Shown piece by piece: positions 1-9,799 of a stretch of 64,000 nucleotides of DNA; within the stretch, counting starts at the first letter, position 1, and each line of letters opens with the position of its first letter. The notes below the pieces were generated by a model. That model ran no database searches. It was not told the origin of the DNA and worked only from the letters and a program-made list of their open reading frames with translations. Position numbers and translations under genes: made by a program. Source of the DNA: an uncultured Porticoccus sp. (GTDB taxonomy: Bacteria > Pseudomonadota > Gammaproteobacteria > Pseudomonadales > Porticoccaceae); the NCBI RefSeq assembly GCF_913061305.1, contig NZ_CAJXST010000004.1, positions 124,001 through 188,000 of the forward strand, written 5' to 3'.

Positions 1-2
1 GC

Positions 3-251
3 GCCGTGGGTTACCGACAGATGTGGCAATACCTGTCGGGAGAGATCGATTATCCAACCATGGTAAAAATGGCCCAGGCGGCCACTCGTCAATTAGCCAA
101 ACGACAACTGACCTGGTTGCGCAGCTGGCCGGCATTGGAGCAGGTTTTTATTGATTCAGAAGCTGGGCAACCAGAAAAGATGCCGTATTTGCTTTCGGAG
201 TGCTTGAAAATCCTTGAAACGAGACCCATATACAAAAAGCAAGGCCGATAG
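3..251 (+). CDS. miaA: tRNA dimethylallyltransferase MiaA, C-terminal part
   Basis: Only the last 83 codons or so are in the window; the reading frame is open from base 3 and the true start lies upstream. MiaA transfers a dimethylallyl group to A37 of tRNAs that read UNN codons. The visible part carries the family's C-terminal signature: GYRQMWQYL, then the [14 protein letters not shown] block, which is characteristic of MiaA. It sits 105 bp upstream of hfq, the usual gammaproteobacterial order miaA-hfq-hflX. The protein ends normally at a TAG after a basic tail. Confidence 0.93.
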   Translation, partial: AVGYRQMWQYLSGEIDYPTMVKMAQAATRQLAKRQLTWLRSWPALEQVFIDSEAGQPEKMPYLLSECLKILETRPIYKKQGR

Positions 252-285
252 TATGATGAATCTGCTTTAGTATGGACGCTGGTTT

Positions 286-331
286 CGCCGAGTGTATTTT
301 GTTTTAAGTCTTTGTTTTTCGGCGTTTTTTT
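286..331 (+). terminator. Possible terminator between miaA and hfq
   Basis: CGCCGA (286-291) can pair with TCGGCG (319-324), followed directly by seven T residues (325-331). The stem is only six pairs and the loop is long (27 nt), so this is a weak candidate. It may equally be part of the hfq leader. Confidence 0.35.
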
Positions 332-355
332 ATTCCTTTGTTGAGGAGAATAACA

Positions 356-604
356 ATGTCAAAAGGGCATAATCTACAAGACCCTTTTTTGAATGTATTG
401 CGCAAAGAGCGTATTCCTGTCTCTATCTTTTTGGTCAATGGCATCAAACTGCAGGGTCAGGTTGAATCATTTGATCAATTTGTCGTGTTGTTGAAAAATA
501 CAGTCAGCCAAATGGTCTACAAACACGCGATTTCCACGATTGTTCCCTCACGGCCGGTGCGCCTGCCGATGGCCGCAGATGACTCGATGGATACCCCTGA
601 GTGA
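356..604 (+). CDS. hfq: RNA chaperone Hfq
   Basis: 82-residue Sm-like hexameric RNA-binding protein that pairs small RNAs with mRNAs. The N-terminal [18 protein letters not shown] contains the conserved Gln (Q8) of the proximal RNA-binding face. The Sm1 region with [10 protein letters not shown] and the Sm2 motif [12 protein letters not shown] follow. An in-frame upstream codon exists at 338, but ATG 356 is chosen because GAGGAGAA (343-350) is correctly spaced and family members start with MSKGH. The acidic C-terminal tail is short. hflX follows after 12 bp, so the two are probably co-transcribed. Confidence 0.97.
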   Translation: MSKGHNLQDPFLNVLRKERIPVSIFLVNGIKLQGQVESFDQFVVLLKNTVSQMVYKHAISTIVPSRPVRLPMAADDSMDTPE

Positions 605-616
605 GTGGAGTGCTGA

Positions 617-1939
617 TTGTTTTTTGATCGCCCTGAATCCGGTGAAACCGCTATTCTGGTGCATTTGATTCTTGGCACTGAAAATGAGCCTGAAGATCCC
701 AGAGAGTTCGAAGAACTGGTGCTCTCCGCTGGTGGTGATCCAGTTGCCCTAGTGGCGGGGCAGCGCAATGCCCCCCATCCCAAGTACTTTGTGGGCACGG
801 GGAAGCTGGATGAGTTGGCGGCGCTTGTCAATGAAACCTGCGCGGAGTTGGTTATTTTTAACCACAATCTTTCCCCCAGCCAGGAGCGCAATCTCGAGGC
901 TGCACTGAAATGCAGAGTACTTGATCGCACCGGTCTGATTCTCGACATTTTTGCCCAGCGGGCGCGCACCCACGAAGGTAAGTTGCAGGTAGAGCTTGCG
1001 CAGTTGCAGCATATGTCTACCCGGCTGGTTCGCGGTTGGACTCACCTGGAGCGACAGAAAGGTGGTATTGGACTGAGGGGGCCGGGTGAAACCCAGCTGG
1101 AAACAGACCGTCGTTTGTTGCGCAATAGAATTACCTCCATTCTCGGTCGTCTGGACAAGGTTCGTCGACAGCGAGATCAGGGTCGCCGTTCGCGGTTGAG
1201 AGCAGAGATGCCGACCATATCGCTGGTGGGCTATACCAATGCGGGAAAGTCCACACTATTCAATCGGCTGGCGAATGCGGAAGTCTATGCTGCCAATCAG
1301 CTTTTTGCCACGCTTGATCCCACCATGCGCCGTCTTGATATCAATGGCTTTGGTCCGGTTGTGCTTGCGGACACAGTGGGTTTTATCAGTCATCTACCCC
1401 ACAAACTGGTCGAAGCTTTTCGGGCGACCCTGGAAGAAGCAGCGAGTGCATCTTTGCTGTTGCACGTGGTCGATGCGTACAGCGATGAACGGTCGACCAA
1501 CATCGCGCGAGTGAATGAAGTGCTGGACGAGATAGACGCTCTGGAACTGCCGACTTTAATGGTCTACAACAAAATTGATTTGTTGGAAAACTCCGCGCCG
1601 CGCCTGGAGCTTGATGAGACGGGCAAGCCGGTAGCCGTCTGGCTTTCGGCTCAAACCGGTCGGGGTTTTGATCTTTTGTCTCAAGCGATAGCAGCATTGC
1701 TGAGCAACGATATTGTCCACGAAACCTACCGGTTGACGCCCACTATGGGCCGTTTGCGTGCCATGTTGTACGAGCGCAAAGCGGTACTTGCAGAGTCCCA
1801 GTCGGAAAATGGCAGCATGCTGGTGGAAATCTGCATGCCAAGGCCCGATTTTTACCGCCTGCTACAGTCTGAGCAGCTGACGCCCGACGATTTGCAATGG
1901 CAGCCCTGTCAAAGTCCTTCCCCCGCCAGACCCCACTGA
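617..1939 (+). CDS. hflX: Ribosome-associated GTPase HflX
   Basis: 440-residue GTPase that binds the 50S subunit and helps rescue or split stalled ribosomes. An N-terminal HflX domain (about 1-170) with the glycine-rich GGIGLRGPGETQLE stretch precedes the G domain. G-domain motifs are GYTNAGKST (G1, about residue 204), DTVGF (G3) and NKIDLL (G4). The start is TTG 617, with GGAG at 607-610 six bases upstream. It lies between hfq and hflKC as in other gammaproteobacteria. Length is typical. Confidence 0.96.
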   Translation: MFFDRPESGETAILVHLILGTENEPEDPREFEELVLSAGGDPVALVAGQRNAPHPKYFVGTGKLDELAALVNETCAELVIFNHNLSPSQERNLEAALKCRVLDRTGLILDIFAQRARTHEGKLQVELAQLQHMSTRLVRGWTHLERQKGGIGLRGPGETQLETDRRLLRNRITSILGRLDKVRRQRDQGRRSRLRAEMPTISLVGYTNAGKSTLFNRLANAEVYAANQLFATLDPTMRRLDINGFGPVVLADTVGFISHLPHKLVEAFRATLEEAASASLLLHVVDAYSDERSTNIARVNEVLDEIDALELPTLMVYNKIDLLENSAPRLELDETGKPVAVWLSAQTGRGFDLLSQAIAALLSNDIVHETYRLTPTMGRLRAMLYERKAVLAESQSENGSMLVEICMPRPDFYRLLQSEQLTPDDLQWQPCQSPSPARPH

Positions 1940-1960
1940 CCGTATGTGATTTGTCGTGCC

Positions 1961-1979
1961 GGGCATTTTGTGCCCTTTT
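1961..1979 (+). terminator. Weak terminator-like hairpin after hflX
   Basis: GGGCA (1961-1965) and TGCCC (1971-1975) form a five-pair stem around TTTTG, followed by TTTTG. The stem is short, so read-through into hflK is likely. Confidence 0.3.
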
Positions 1980-2093
1980 GCATCACAGCTAACGACTTGT
2001 TTTCGCCATATTGCTTGCCTTAAGCATGGTATTTAAATGGTGGCTTGATACAATCGTCGGTCGCGAATAACCCTTGAGTCTACGGAGAAACAT

Positions 2094-3224
2094 ATGGCCT
2101 GGAATGAGCCTGGCGGTGGTAAAGATCCCTGGGGCACCAATAACTCAGGCGACGGCCCACCCGATCTCGATGAGGCGCTCAATAAGCTGCGTGCCCGCTT
2201 CAGCAAGTTGTTCGGTGGCTCGGGCGATGGCGGCAATAACGGTTCCAGTGGTGGCCTGGTCGCAGTTGTCCTCGCCGTCCTGGTGATTGGCTGGGGACTG
2301 TTTGGTTTCTATCAGGTGGATGAGAAAGAAAAGGCCGTCGTGCTGCGACTGGGCAAATACCTGGACACAGTCGGATCCGGGCTGCACTGGAATCCGCCTC
2401 TGATTGACCGCGTCACTAAAGTGCGGGTCACGGAAGAGCGGCAGTACACGTCGGTAGGGCAAATGCTCACGCTGGATGAAAATATCGTCGAGCTGCCATT
2501 GGTTGTCCAGTATAACGTCAACGATGTCAAAGCCTTTGTGCTCAACGTCAAGGATCCCGAAGTCAGTTTGCGCCATGCATCGGACAGTGCTTTGCGCCAT
2601 GTGGTTGGTAGCACCCGGCTGAATGATGTGGTCTCCAGTGGTCGTGAGAAAGTCGGTGATGATGTCAAAATCAGGTTGCAGCAGTACCTCGACAGTTATG
2701 ATGCTGGCATTTTGGTGCGGAAAATCAATATTCAGGAGGCCAAGCCGCCTGCTGAAGTAAAGGCTGCCTACGATGATGTGATCAAGGCCCGTGAGGATCA
2801 GGAGCGGCTGGTTAATGAAGCGCAATCCTATGCCAACGGTATTATCCCTGAAGCCAGGGGCAAGGCGCAGCGAATGATCGAAGAGGCGTTGGCCTATCGT
2901 GAGCAAGTGGTGGCAGAGTCACAGGGTGAAACGCGGCGTTTTGAGGCCCTGTTGAAAGAATATCAAAAAGCGCCGGAAGTGACCCGGCAGCGGCTCTACC
3001 TGGATTCGGTTCAACAGGTCATGACGCGCAGTTCCAAAGTTCTGGTCGACGTGGAAGGCGGCAATAATATGCTGTATCTGCCGCTCGATAAAATTGTGGA
3101 GAAAGGGGCTGCCGCCAGTCAGCCAGCCACCTTGAGGAGCAGTGATTTGAACAGCATTGCCGATGAAGTCATGAATCGTATCAGGCAGGAAAACTCCTCT
3201 GCTCCCCGAAGGGAGGTGCGCTAA
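2094..3224 (+). CDS. hflK: HflK, subunit of the HflKC membrane complex
   Basis: 376-residue SPFH/prohibitin-family inner-membrane protein. With HflC it forms a large assembly that encloses and modulates the FtsH protease. The N-terminus is a Gly/Asn-rich cytoplasmic tail (MAWNEPGGGKDPWG), followed by one membrane segment (about residues 60-80) and the SPFH domain starting near EKEKAVVLRLGKY. A charged coiled-coil region (EARGKAQRMIEEALAYREQ) is near the end. A GGAG lies about 12 bases before ATG 2094. The stop overlaps the hflC start (TAATG), indicating translational coupling. Confidence 0.96.
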   Translation: MAWNEPGGGKDPWGTNNSGDGPPDLDEALNKLRARFSKLFGGSGDGGNNGSSGGLVAVVLAVLVIGWGLFGFYQVDEKEKAVVLRLGKYLDTVGSGLHWNPPLIDRVTKVRVTEERQYTSVGQMLTLDENIVELPLVVQYNVNDVKAFVLNVKDPEVSLRHASDSALRHVVGSTRLNDVVSSGREKVGDDVKIRLQQYLDSYDAGILVRKINIQEAKPPAEVKAAYDDVIKAREDQERLVNEAQSYANGIIPEARGKAQRMIEEALAYREQVVAESQGETRRFEALLKEYQKAPEVTRQRLYLDSVQQVMTRSSKVLVDVEGGNNMLYLPLDKIVEKGAAASQPATLRSSDLNSIADEVMNRIRQENSSAPRREVR

Positions 3225-4096
3225 TGACTAATCGTTCAACAGGTTTGCTGGTGCTTCTGGCAGCCGTGCTGCTATTGATGAGCAGTTCTCTTTATGTGGT
3301 TTCCGAGACTGAAAGGGCGGTTAAATTGAGATTTGGCCGCTTGATTGATGTCGATATCAAACCGGGCCTCCATGTGAAAATTCCCTTTGCCGAGAAAATC
3401 CGCAAGTTTGACGCGCGGGTGTTGACTCTCGATGCCGAGCCATCCAGCTTTTTTACCTCTGAGAGGAAACGCCTGATTGTGGATGCTTACACAAAATGGC
3501 GGATTGTTGATGTGGATACTTACTATAAATCCACCGGTGGCGATGAAGCCGTGGCGCATAACCGGCTGTCCAGCCGGGTAAACGACGGACTGCGCAACCA
3601 GTTTGGTGAGCGGACACTCCACGAGGTGGTGTCTGGAGAGCGCGATACTTTGATGGAAAATATCAAAATTGGCCTGAATACCACCGTGCGCCTGTCATTG
3701 GGTGTAGAAATAATTGATGTCAGAGTCAAGCGGGTTGATTTGCCTTCTGAAGTGAGAGGACAGGTGTTCAGTCGTATGAAGGCCGAGCGGGAAAAAGAGG
3801 CCCGCGAGCTTCGTTCGAGGGGTATTGAAGCGGCGGAAAAAATCCGCGCCGATGCTGACCGGCAGCGCACTATTCTGATGGCCAACGCCTACCGCGAAGC
3901 CGAGGAGTCGAGAGGTGAGGGTGATGCCGAGGCCACTGCGACTTATGCCTCGGCGTTTAGCAAGGACCCCGAGTTCTATGCGTTTCAGCGCAGTTTAAAG
4001 GCCTATACGGAGTCTTTTAACAGCAAGGGCGATGTGTTGTTGGTTGATCCGGATAGCGATTTCTTCCGCTACCTGAACAGTCAGCAGGGGAAATAA
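3224..4096 (+). CDS. hflC: HflC, subunit of the HflKC membrane complex
   Basis: 290-residue partner of HflK. A single N-terminal membrane anchor (about residues 7-27) precedes the SPFH domain (SETERAVKLRFGRL onward). A charged helical region (KAEREKEARELRSRG) contains the usual HflC signature of alanine/glutamate-rich heptads. The start codon shares a base with the hflK stop, and a GGGAGG sits just before it. A good intrinsic terminator lies about 100 bp downstream, so hflK-hflC probably ends here as a unit. Confidence 0.96.
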   Translation: MTNRSTGLLVLLAAVLLLMSSSLYVVSETERAVKLRFGRLIDVDIKPGLHVKIPFAEKIRKFDARVLTLDAEPSSFFTSERKRLIVDAYTKWRIVDVDTYYKSTGGDEAVAHNRLSSRVNDGLRNQFGERTLHEVVSGERDTLMENIKIGLNTTVRLSLGVEIIDVRVKRVDLPSEVRGQVFSRMKAEREKEARELRSRGIEAAEKIRADADRQRTILMANAYREAEESRGEGDAEATATYASAFSKDPEFYAFQRSLKAYTESFNSKGDVLLVDPDSDFFRYLNSQQGK

Positions 4097-4197
4097 TCTG
4101 CACTGGGGGTCGCTTGATGACCCCCAATGCAGTGTTGTTCGTTGTCAGATGGGTAAAAAGTGCAGCAGTGCGCCAGATGGAGTGATAAAATGCCACG

Positions 4198-4219
4198 ACC
4201 GGGATCGCCCGGTTTTTTT
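4198..4219 (+). terminator. Intrinsic terminator after hflC
   Basis: ACCGGG (4198-4203), loop ATCG, CCCGGT (4208-4213), then a run of T to 4219. Compact GC-rich stem with T-tract, 100 bp after the hflC stop and just before the next small gene. A second hairpin without a T-run (GGGGGTC/GACCCCC) lies at about 4105-4125. Confidence 0.75.
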
Positions 4220-4239
4220 GTGACTGGCAGGGCGATGGT

Positions 4240-4428
4240 ATGTGGATAGATTTAGCCAAGGCGTTTTGTCTGATGTTGGTGCTGGAGGGTGTCATGCCTT
4301 TTCTGACACCGGGGCGATGGCGCAATATGGCGGCACTGCTGGCACAGGTTGATGACCGCAGCATGAGAATGATGGGCTTGTTCAGTATGTTGATTGGAGC
4401 CGGAACTTTGTATTTTATTAACGGGTAG
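4240..4428 (+). CDS. DUF2065 family small membrane protein (YjeT-like)
   Basis: 62 residues with two hydrophobic segments separated by a short polar loop. The pattern LVLEGVMPFLTPGRWR near the middle and a C-terminal MGLFSMLIGAGTLYF match the DUF2065/YjeT family. This family is commonly found between hflC and hisZ or purA, as here. Function is unknown. It starts 20 bp after the hflC terminator, with an AGGG ribosome site, and stops two bases before hisZ. Confidence 0.85.
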   Translation: MWIDLAKAFCLMLVLEGVMPFLTPGRWRNMAALLAQVDDRSMRMMGLFSMLIGAGTLYFING

Positions 4429-4430
4429 TC

Positions 4431-5612
4431 ATGATGACTGTTGCTGATCGCTGGTTGTTGCCTGATGGCATTGAAGAGATACTTCCCAATCAGGCGCTAC
4501 AGATTGAGCGGTTGCGCCGTCAGGTGCTGGATTTGTATCACTGCTGGGGTTACGACCTGGTCATCCCGCCGTTGGTGGAGTTCACGGAATCGTTGCTCAG
4601 TGGAACCGGTTCTGACCTCGATCTGATGACGTTTAAGGTGACGGATCAGATCAGTGGTCGAATGATGGGTATTCGTGCCGATATGACACCCCAAACCAGT
4701 CGTATGGATGCTCACAGCCTTCGGCGCAATGGCCCCAGTCGCCTTTGTTATGCCGGAACAGTTCTCTATACCCGACCGAAACAGGCTCTTGAGAGTCGTT
4801 CTCCCATCCAGATTGGTGTGGAGCTTTATGGTGAGCCAGGCCTTGAGGCAGATATCGAGGTGATCAGTTTGATGGTGGAGACTTTGCGTCTCGCCGGGCT
4901 CGGCACGCCACAGCTCGATCTCGGTCATGTGGGCATCTATGCCAGCCTGCTTGAAGCGGCTGAACTGTCAGCTGATCGCGAAGCCGAGTTATTTGATCTG
5001 CTTCAGCGCAAAGCGGTTCCCGAGCTCGATGTCTGGCTCGGGAAGTACCTGGAAAATACGAATATTGCGTTGATGATTCGTGCGCTGGTCGGGCTTGCCG
5101 GCGATGCCTCCGTATTGGATCGCGCCCGTGAGTTATTTGCTGAGGCCCCGGCCGAAGTGGAGTTGGCACTGGATGAACTGCAGGCGGTTGTCAGCGCGCT
5201 CGGTGAAAGCTTCCCCGATCTGGAGCTCTATCTCGATTTGAGTGAGTTGCGCGGCTACCACTATCACACGGGTATCGTGTTTGCCGCCTATGATCAGGGG
5301 CTTGGTCAGGCCATTGGCAATGGCGGGCGCTACGACCATGTCGGCAAAGGCTTCGGTCGTTCCCGGCCGGCCACCGGCTTTAATATGAGTTTACAGTCGT
5401 TGGCCAGGGTCGCGTTGTCCGAGGCTGTGGCTGGTGGTATTTTTGCCCCTGTTAGTGACGAACCCGGTTGGCGAAAAGCCGTAGCAGCGTTACGCTCCAA
5501 TGGTGAGCGGGTGGTCTGTGGCTTTCCGGGCCAGGAGCCGGATTATCAGGAATTACATTGTGATCGCCAGCTGGTTCGGTTGGATGGCATCTATAAAATA
5601 ACTGCAGTTTGA
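4431..5612 (+). CDS. hisZ: HisZ, ATP phosphoribosyltransferase regulatory subunit
   Basis: 393-residue paralogue of histidyl-tRNA synthetase. It lacks charging activity and forms the regulatory part of the HisGS-HisZ enzyme, the first step of histidine synthesis. The class II core is recognisable: LLPDGIEEILPNQA at the N-terminus, the motif around TFKVTDQISGRMMGIRADMTPQ, and a GGRYDHVGKGFGRSRPATGF block near residue 300. The start could be ATG 4431 or ATG 4434. Presence of hisZ implies that the genome encodes the short form of HisG elsewhere. Confidence 0.94.
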   Translation: MMTVADRWLLPDGIEEILPNQALQIERLRRQVLDLYHCWGYDLVIPPLVEFTESLLSGTGSDLDLMTFKVTDQISGRMMGIRADMTPQTSRMDAHSLRRNGPSRLCYAGTVLYTRPKQALESRSPIQIGVELYGEPGLEADIEVISLMVETLRLAGLGTPQLDLGHVGIYASLLEAAELSADREAELFDLLQRKAVPELDVWLGKYLENTNIALMIRALVGLAGDASVLDRARELFAEAPAEVELALDELQAVVSALGESFPDLELYLDLSELRGYHYHTGIVFAAYDQGLGQAIGNGGRYDHVGKGFGRSRPATGFNMSLQSLARVALSEAVAGGIFAPVSDEPGWRKAVAALRSNGERVVCGFPGQEPDYQELHCDRQLVRLDGIYKITAV

Positions 5613-6935
<1,323 letters not shown>

Positions 6936-7064
6936 TTGCTGGGTATTCCTCAATTTTTCACTGGGTGGTGAAGCGGCGAGCAGCATTTTTGTGTCGACAA
7001 AAGGTTTCCGGTTACCCGATTCTCTATTAAGCTAAAAACAGTAGTGGATAAAAGGCTTCTGTTT

Positions 7065-7475
7065 ATGCTGAGCTCGGTTGAACTCAAAGATTACATGCTT
7101 CGCAATCCGGTTAAAGTCAATCAGCGGGATGATTTGTTCGTCGCCATTGATTTGATTGTCAGCAATAAAATTTCCGGGTTGTGTGTGGTGGATGACGACA
7201 ATAACCTGGTGGGTGTGCTGTCCGAAACGGACTGTTTAAAGGCCAGCTTGAGTGCCAGATACAATCAGGAAGGCAGTGTTGGTCCAGTGCGTGATGTGAT
7301 GACGCGCGATGTATTTACAGTCACGTCACAGGCCGACATTGTCGACGTGGCCCAACAGATGATGAAGCGGGGTTTTCGTCGTTGCCCGGTTGTCGACAAG
7401 GGTAAGTTGGTCGGCCAGATTACCTGCAGGCAGTTGCTCAACGGCGTTGGCAAATTCCCCGACAATCACACTTGA
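7065..7475 (+). CDS. Two-CBS-domain protein
   Basis: 136 residues consisting almost only of a CBS pair (residues 10-65 and 75-130), which usually senses adenine nucleotides. Motifs include ISGLCVVDDDNNLVGVLSETD and a second RRCPVVDKGKLVGQIT. A longer reading starts at GTG 7044, but ATG 7065 has AAAAGG (7050-7055) at proper spacing and is preferred. The partner or effector is not evident. It is followed by an unrelated exported protein. Confidence 0.85.
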   Translation: MLSSVELKDYMLRNPVKVNQRDDLFVAIDLIVSNKISGLCVVDDDNNLVGVLSETDCLKASLSARYNQEGSVGPVRDVMTRDVFTVTSQADIVDVAQQMMKRGFRRCPVVDKGKLVGQITCRQLLNGVGKFPDNHT

Positions 7476-7542
7476 CTACGGTTGTCCAAGCCTTGCCTGG
7501 TTGCCAAGTCATCAAGTATGACGTTCACCCCCGAGGAAAAAC

Positions 7543-7920
7543 ATGTTTCGGTTAAAGCCCGTTCTTTTGATTCTGTTTTCATTTTTCGCAAGTGGCGCTG
7601 TTGCGGCGGGAGAGGATCGCCCCGAACACTTCAAGGGCTTGCCTGCTGATACACTGGTGCAGGCGGTGGCCAATTTTTCCGAGTACAACAGCAAGCTGGA
7701 AGGCCTTATTCAGCAGGAGCATCTGTCGCCACAGGATATGCATGAGGTGCATATGCTCACCTACACGCTGGAAAATGCGTTGGCCAAAATCCATGCCGAG
7801 CTCGCTGCCTTAGCCGAACCCCTGGAAGCGGTGCACCTCGCTTCAGAGCGTGCTGAACCCGAAACCGTTAAAACTCAAGGTCAGAGTTATCTGGATAGTG
7901 CACGCCAGATCGTCAAGTGA
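7543..7920 (+). CDS. Small exported protein, DUF6746-like
   Basis: 125 residues with a clear Sec signal peptide (MFRLKPVLLILFSFFASGAVAA, cleavage after about residue 22). The mature part is a helical, acidic domain with VQAVANFSEYNSKLEGL and LTYTLENALAKIHAELAAL, which I recall from the DUF6746 family of periplasmic proteins. No catalytic residues are apparent. GAGG precedes ATG by about eight bases. Function unknown. Confidence 0.75.
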   Translation: MFRLKPVLLILFSFFASGAVAAGEDRPEHFKGLPADTLVQAVANFSEYNSKLEGLIQQEHLSPQDMHEVHMLTYTLENALAKIHAELAALAEPLEAVHLASERAEPETVKTQGQSYLDSARQIVK

Positions 7921-7962
7921 CTCGCATCCTCTCATTTCGCTATTTGGATTACAGGGAGCGCC

Positions 7963-8280
7963 ATGTATAAGCTGGTTTTCTATGTACCCGCCGAGCATCT
8001 GGAGCCAGTGAAGCAGGCTGTTTTTGCCACTGGAGCGGGAAAAATTGGCGAGTATGACAGTTGCTGCTGGCAGGTGTTGGGTGTCGGCCAGTTCCGTCCA
8101 CTTGCCGGCAGCACTCCCTATCTGGGCAGGGTGGGCAGCCTAGCTGAGGTGGAAGAGTATCGCGTTGAATTGGTTTGTGATGATGCCAAAATAAAGCACG
8201 CGATCTGTGCGCTGATCAGTGCCCACCCCTACGAAGAGCCGGCCTACGACGTATGGCGGTTGGCGGAGTTCGACCTCTAG
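7963..8280 (+). CDS. Nif3-like (YqfO-type) small domain protein
   Basis: 105 residues resembling the CutA-like insert/C-terminal domain of the YqfO/Nif3 family, here as a stand-alone protein. Motifs are MYKLVFYVPAEHLEPVKQA at the start and AHPYEEPAYDVWRL at the end. It has AGGGAG before the ATG. Its TAG stop and that of the opposite-strand Nudix gene share the tetranucleotide CTAG (8277-8280), so the convergent genes overlap by four bases. Role unknown. Confidence 0.82.
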   Translation: MYKLVFYVPAEHLEPVKQAVFATGAGKIGEYDSCCWQVLGVGQFRPLAGSTPYLGRVGSLAEVEEYRVELVCDDAKIKHAICALISAHPYEEPAYDVWRLAEFDL

Positions 8281-8837
8281 TCTGCAGCGTTGTTGAGGGA
8301 GCGAAGCCTCGATGTGATGACGCCGGTGTGTATGGTCGGCAGGCCCTGTTTTAAATCTGAAAAATGATGCTTCAACGCAGTGGTAATCACAGGGAAAGCC
8401 AGTTCCTCCCAGGGAATATCTGCCTCGCTGAACAACCTGACGTCCAGCGACTCGTCCCCGGCGCCGTAACTCCCGTTGTGCAGCACGCCCCGATAAAGGA
8501 TATAGACCTGGTTGATATGGGGGATATCGTAGATACCACTCAGTATTGGCTCGTTCAGTTTTGCCAGCGCTTCTTCCCAGCATTCCCGCAGTGCACCCTG
8601 AAGTACCGTTTCCCCATTTTCAAGAAATCCGGCTGGCAGGGTCCACAAGCCGTAGCGGGGCTCAATGGCTCGTCTGCACAGCAACACCCTGTCACCAACA
8701 ACCGGAATGCAGCCCGATATCACTCGGGGATTCTGATAGTGAATGGTGTCGCAATGTCCACAGACATGGCGCTTTCGGTTATCTCCGGTGGGAACCTTGA
8801 GGTTGACCGGTTTGCCACACTGACCGCAAAAATTCAT
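8277..8837 (-). CDS. Nudix hydrolase with zinc ribbon
   Basis: 186 residues. An N-terminal zinc ribbon (CGQCGKP ... CGHC, residues 4-30) is followed by a Nudix domain. The Nudix box GFLENGETVLQGALRECWEE fits G-x5-E-x7-RE-x2-EE, with the metal-binding glutamates present. The layout resembles a NudC-type or ADP-ribose pyrophosphatase-like NUDIX protein, but the substrate cannot be read from sequence. The frame is open to 8891, but ATG 8837 (MNFCGQCG) is preferred because the zinc ribbon begins there. Divergent from a second Nudix gene 73 bp away. Confidence 0.85.
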   Translation of the reverse strand: MNFCGQCGKPVNLKVPTGDNRKRHVCGHCDTIHYQNPRVISGCIPVVGDRVLLCRRAIEPRYGLWTLPAGFLENGETVLQGALRECWEEALAKLNEPILSGIYDIPHINQVYILYRGVLHNGSYGAGDESLDVRLFSEADIPWEELAFPVITTALKHHFSDLKQGLPTIHTGVITSRLRSLNNAAD

Positions 8838-8909
8838 AGACACTTTTACTTTGCATTGGAAAATAACTGTTTCGGTAACAGGTACCGACAATAGTAGGAT
8901 AACAGGGTT

Positions 8910-9524
8910 ATGTTAAAACGAATTACCGAACGTTTACATGCTATGCCGGTTGACCGAATCAGACCCTTCGGAGTAGAAGGGCTTGAAGCGGCGATTCTGA
9001 TTGCCCTGACCCGCGAGCCGGAAAATCCAAAAATTATTTTTACCAAACGGGCAGAACACCTGAACTCCCACCGGGGAGAAGTGGCGTTTCCCGGTGGCAA
9101 GTGGGAGCCGGGGGATGAGGATCTGCTGGTTACCGCTTTGCGGGAGACGCGGGAGGAAATTGATTTGCCCCCGGACCAAATACAGGTGATCGCCGGGTTG
9201 CCGGTCAATCGAACACGCCAGTTGATGCGGGTAAAGCCCTATGTGGGCCTTATCGAAGCCGGCCTGCCGCTAATCGCCAATCCCGAGGAGCTGGATGCGG
9301 TTTTTGAAGTGCCGGTGTCTTACTTTCTCGATCCAGCAAACCTGACAGTCGATTATTTTGTCGGTCCGGACTATGCGCTCAACATGCCCTGTTTTATCTA
9401 TGATGATTACCGTATCTGGGGCTTTTCGCTGATGGTCCTGACAGATTTTCTCAATGTTACTGTCGATGCCGGGATTCGTCTGGTGTATCCGGACTGTGCT
9501 GATCTGAGACCGGCACCCCGATAG
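8910..9524 (+). CDS. nudL: CoA pyrophosphatase-type Nudix hydrolase
   Basis: 204 residues. The Nudix box is GGKWEPGDEDLLVTALRETREEI, preceded by LNSHRGEVAFPGG. The latter is the NuCoA signature of CoA diphosphatases (NudL/YeaB), which split coenzyme A into 4'-phosphopantetheine and 3',5'-ADP. The C-terminus carries the family's IWGFSLMVLTDFLN. Divergently transcribed from the neighbouring zinc-ribbon Nudix gene, so the two may share a promoter region (8838-8909). Confidence 0.88.
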   Translation: MLKRITERLHAMPVDRIRPFGVEGLEAAILIALTREPENPKIIFTKRAEHLNSHRGEVAFPGGKWEPGDEDLLVTALRETREEIDLPPDQIQVIAGLPVNRTRQLMRVKPYVGLIEAGLPLIANPEELDAVFEVPVSYFLDPANLTVDYFVGPDYALNMPCFIYDDYRIWGFSLMVLTDFLNVTVDAGIRLVYPDCADLRPAPR

Positions 9525-9592
9525 CTTGCAATTTCACGCCTGTCGGCTCGATAATTGCCGGACTAGAGAGGCAAACATTTTAGGCACGCCCA

Positions 9593-9775
9593 ATGATAGC
9601 GACGATTTCTTCCCCCTGTGTTTCTATCTGCAGCCTGGATCACGAAGACGTGTGTATCGGCTGTCACCGCACAGCCAGTGAGATTCGTGACTGGTTGTTG
9701 ATGGACGATGATGAGCGACTGGAGGTAATTACAAAAGCTGCTGAGCGGGGTTGTAAAAATAATCCGTTTGCTTAA
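9593..9775 (+). CDS. DUF1289 small Cys-rich protein
   Basis: 60 residues with the DUF1289 pattern SPCVSICSLDHEDVCIGCHR then ERGCKNNPF. Four conserved cysteines are positioned as if to bind a metal or Fe-S cluster. Function unknown; the family is widespread in proteobacteria. Convergent with the CorC-type gene. Confidence 0.85.
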   Translation: MIATISSPCVSICSLDHEDVCIGCHRTASEIRDWLLMDDDERLEVITKAAERGCKNNPFA

Positions 9776-9799
9776 TCGGGAATATTTCGTCGATTGAGT

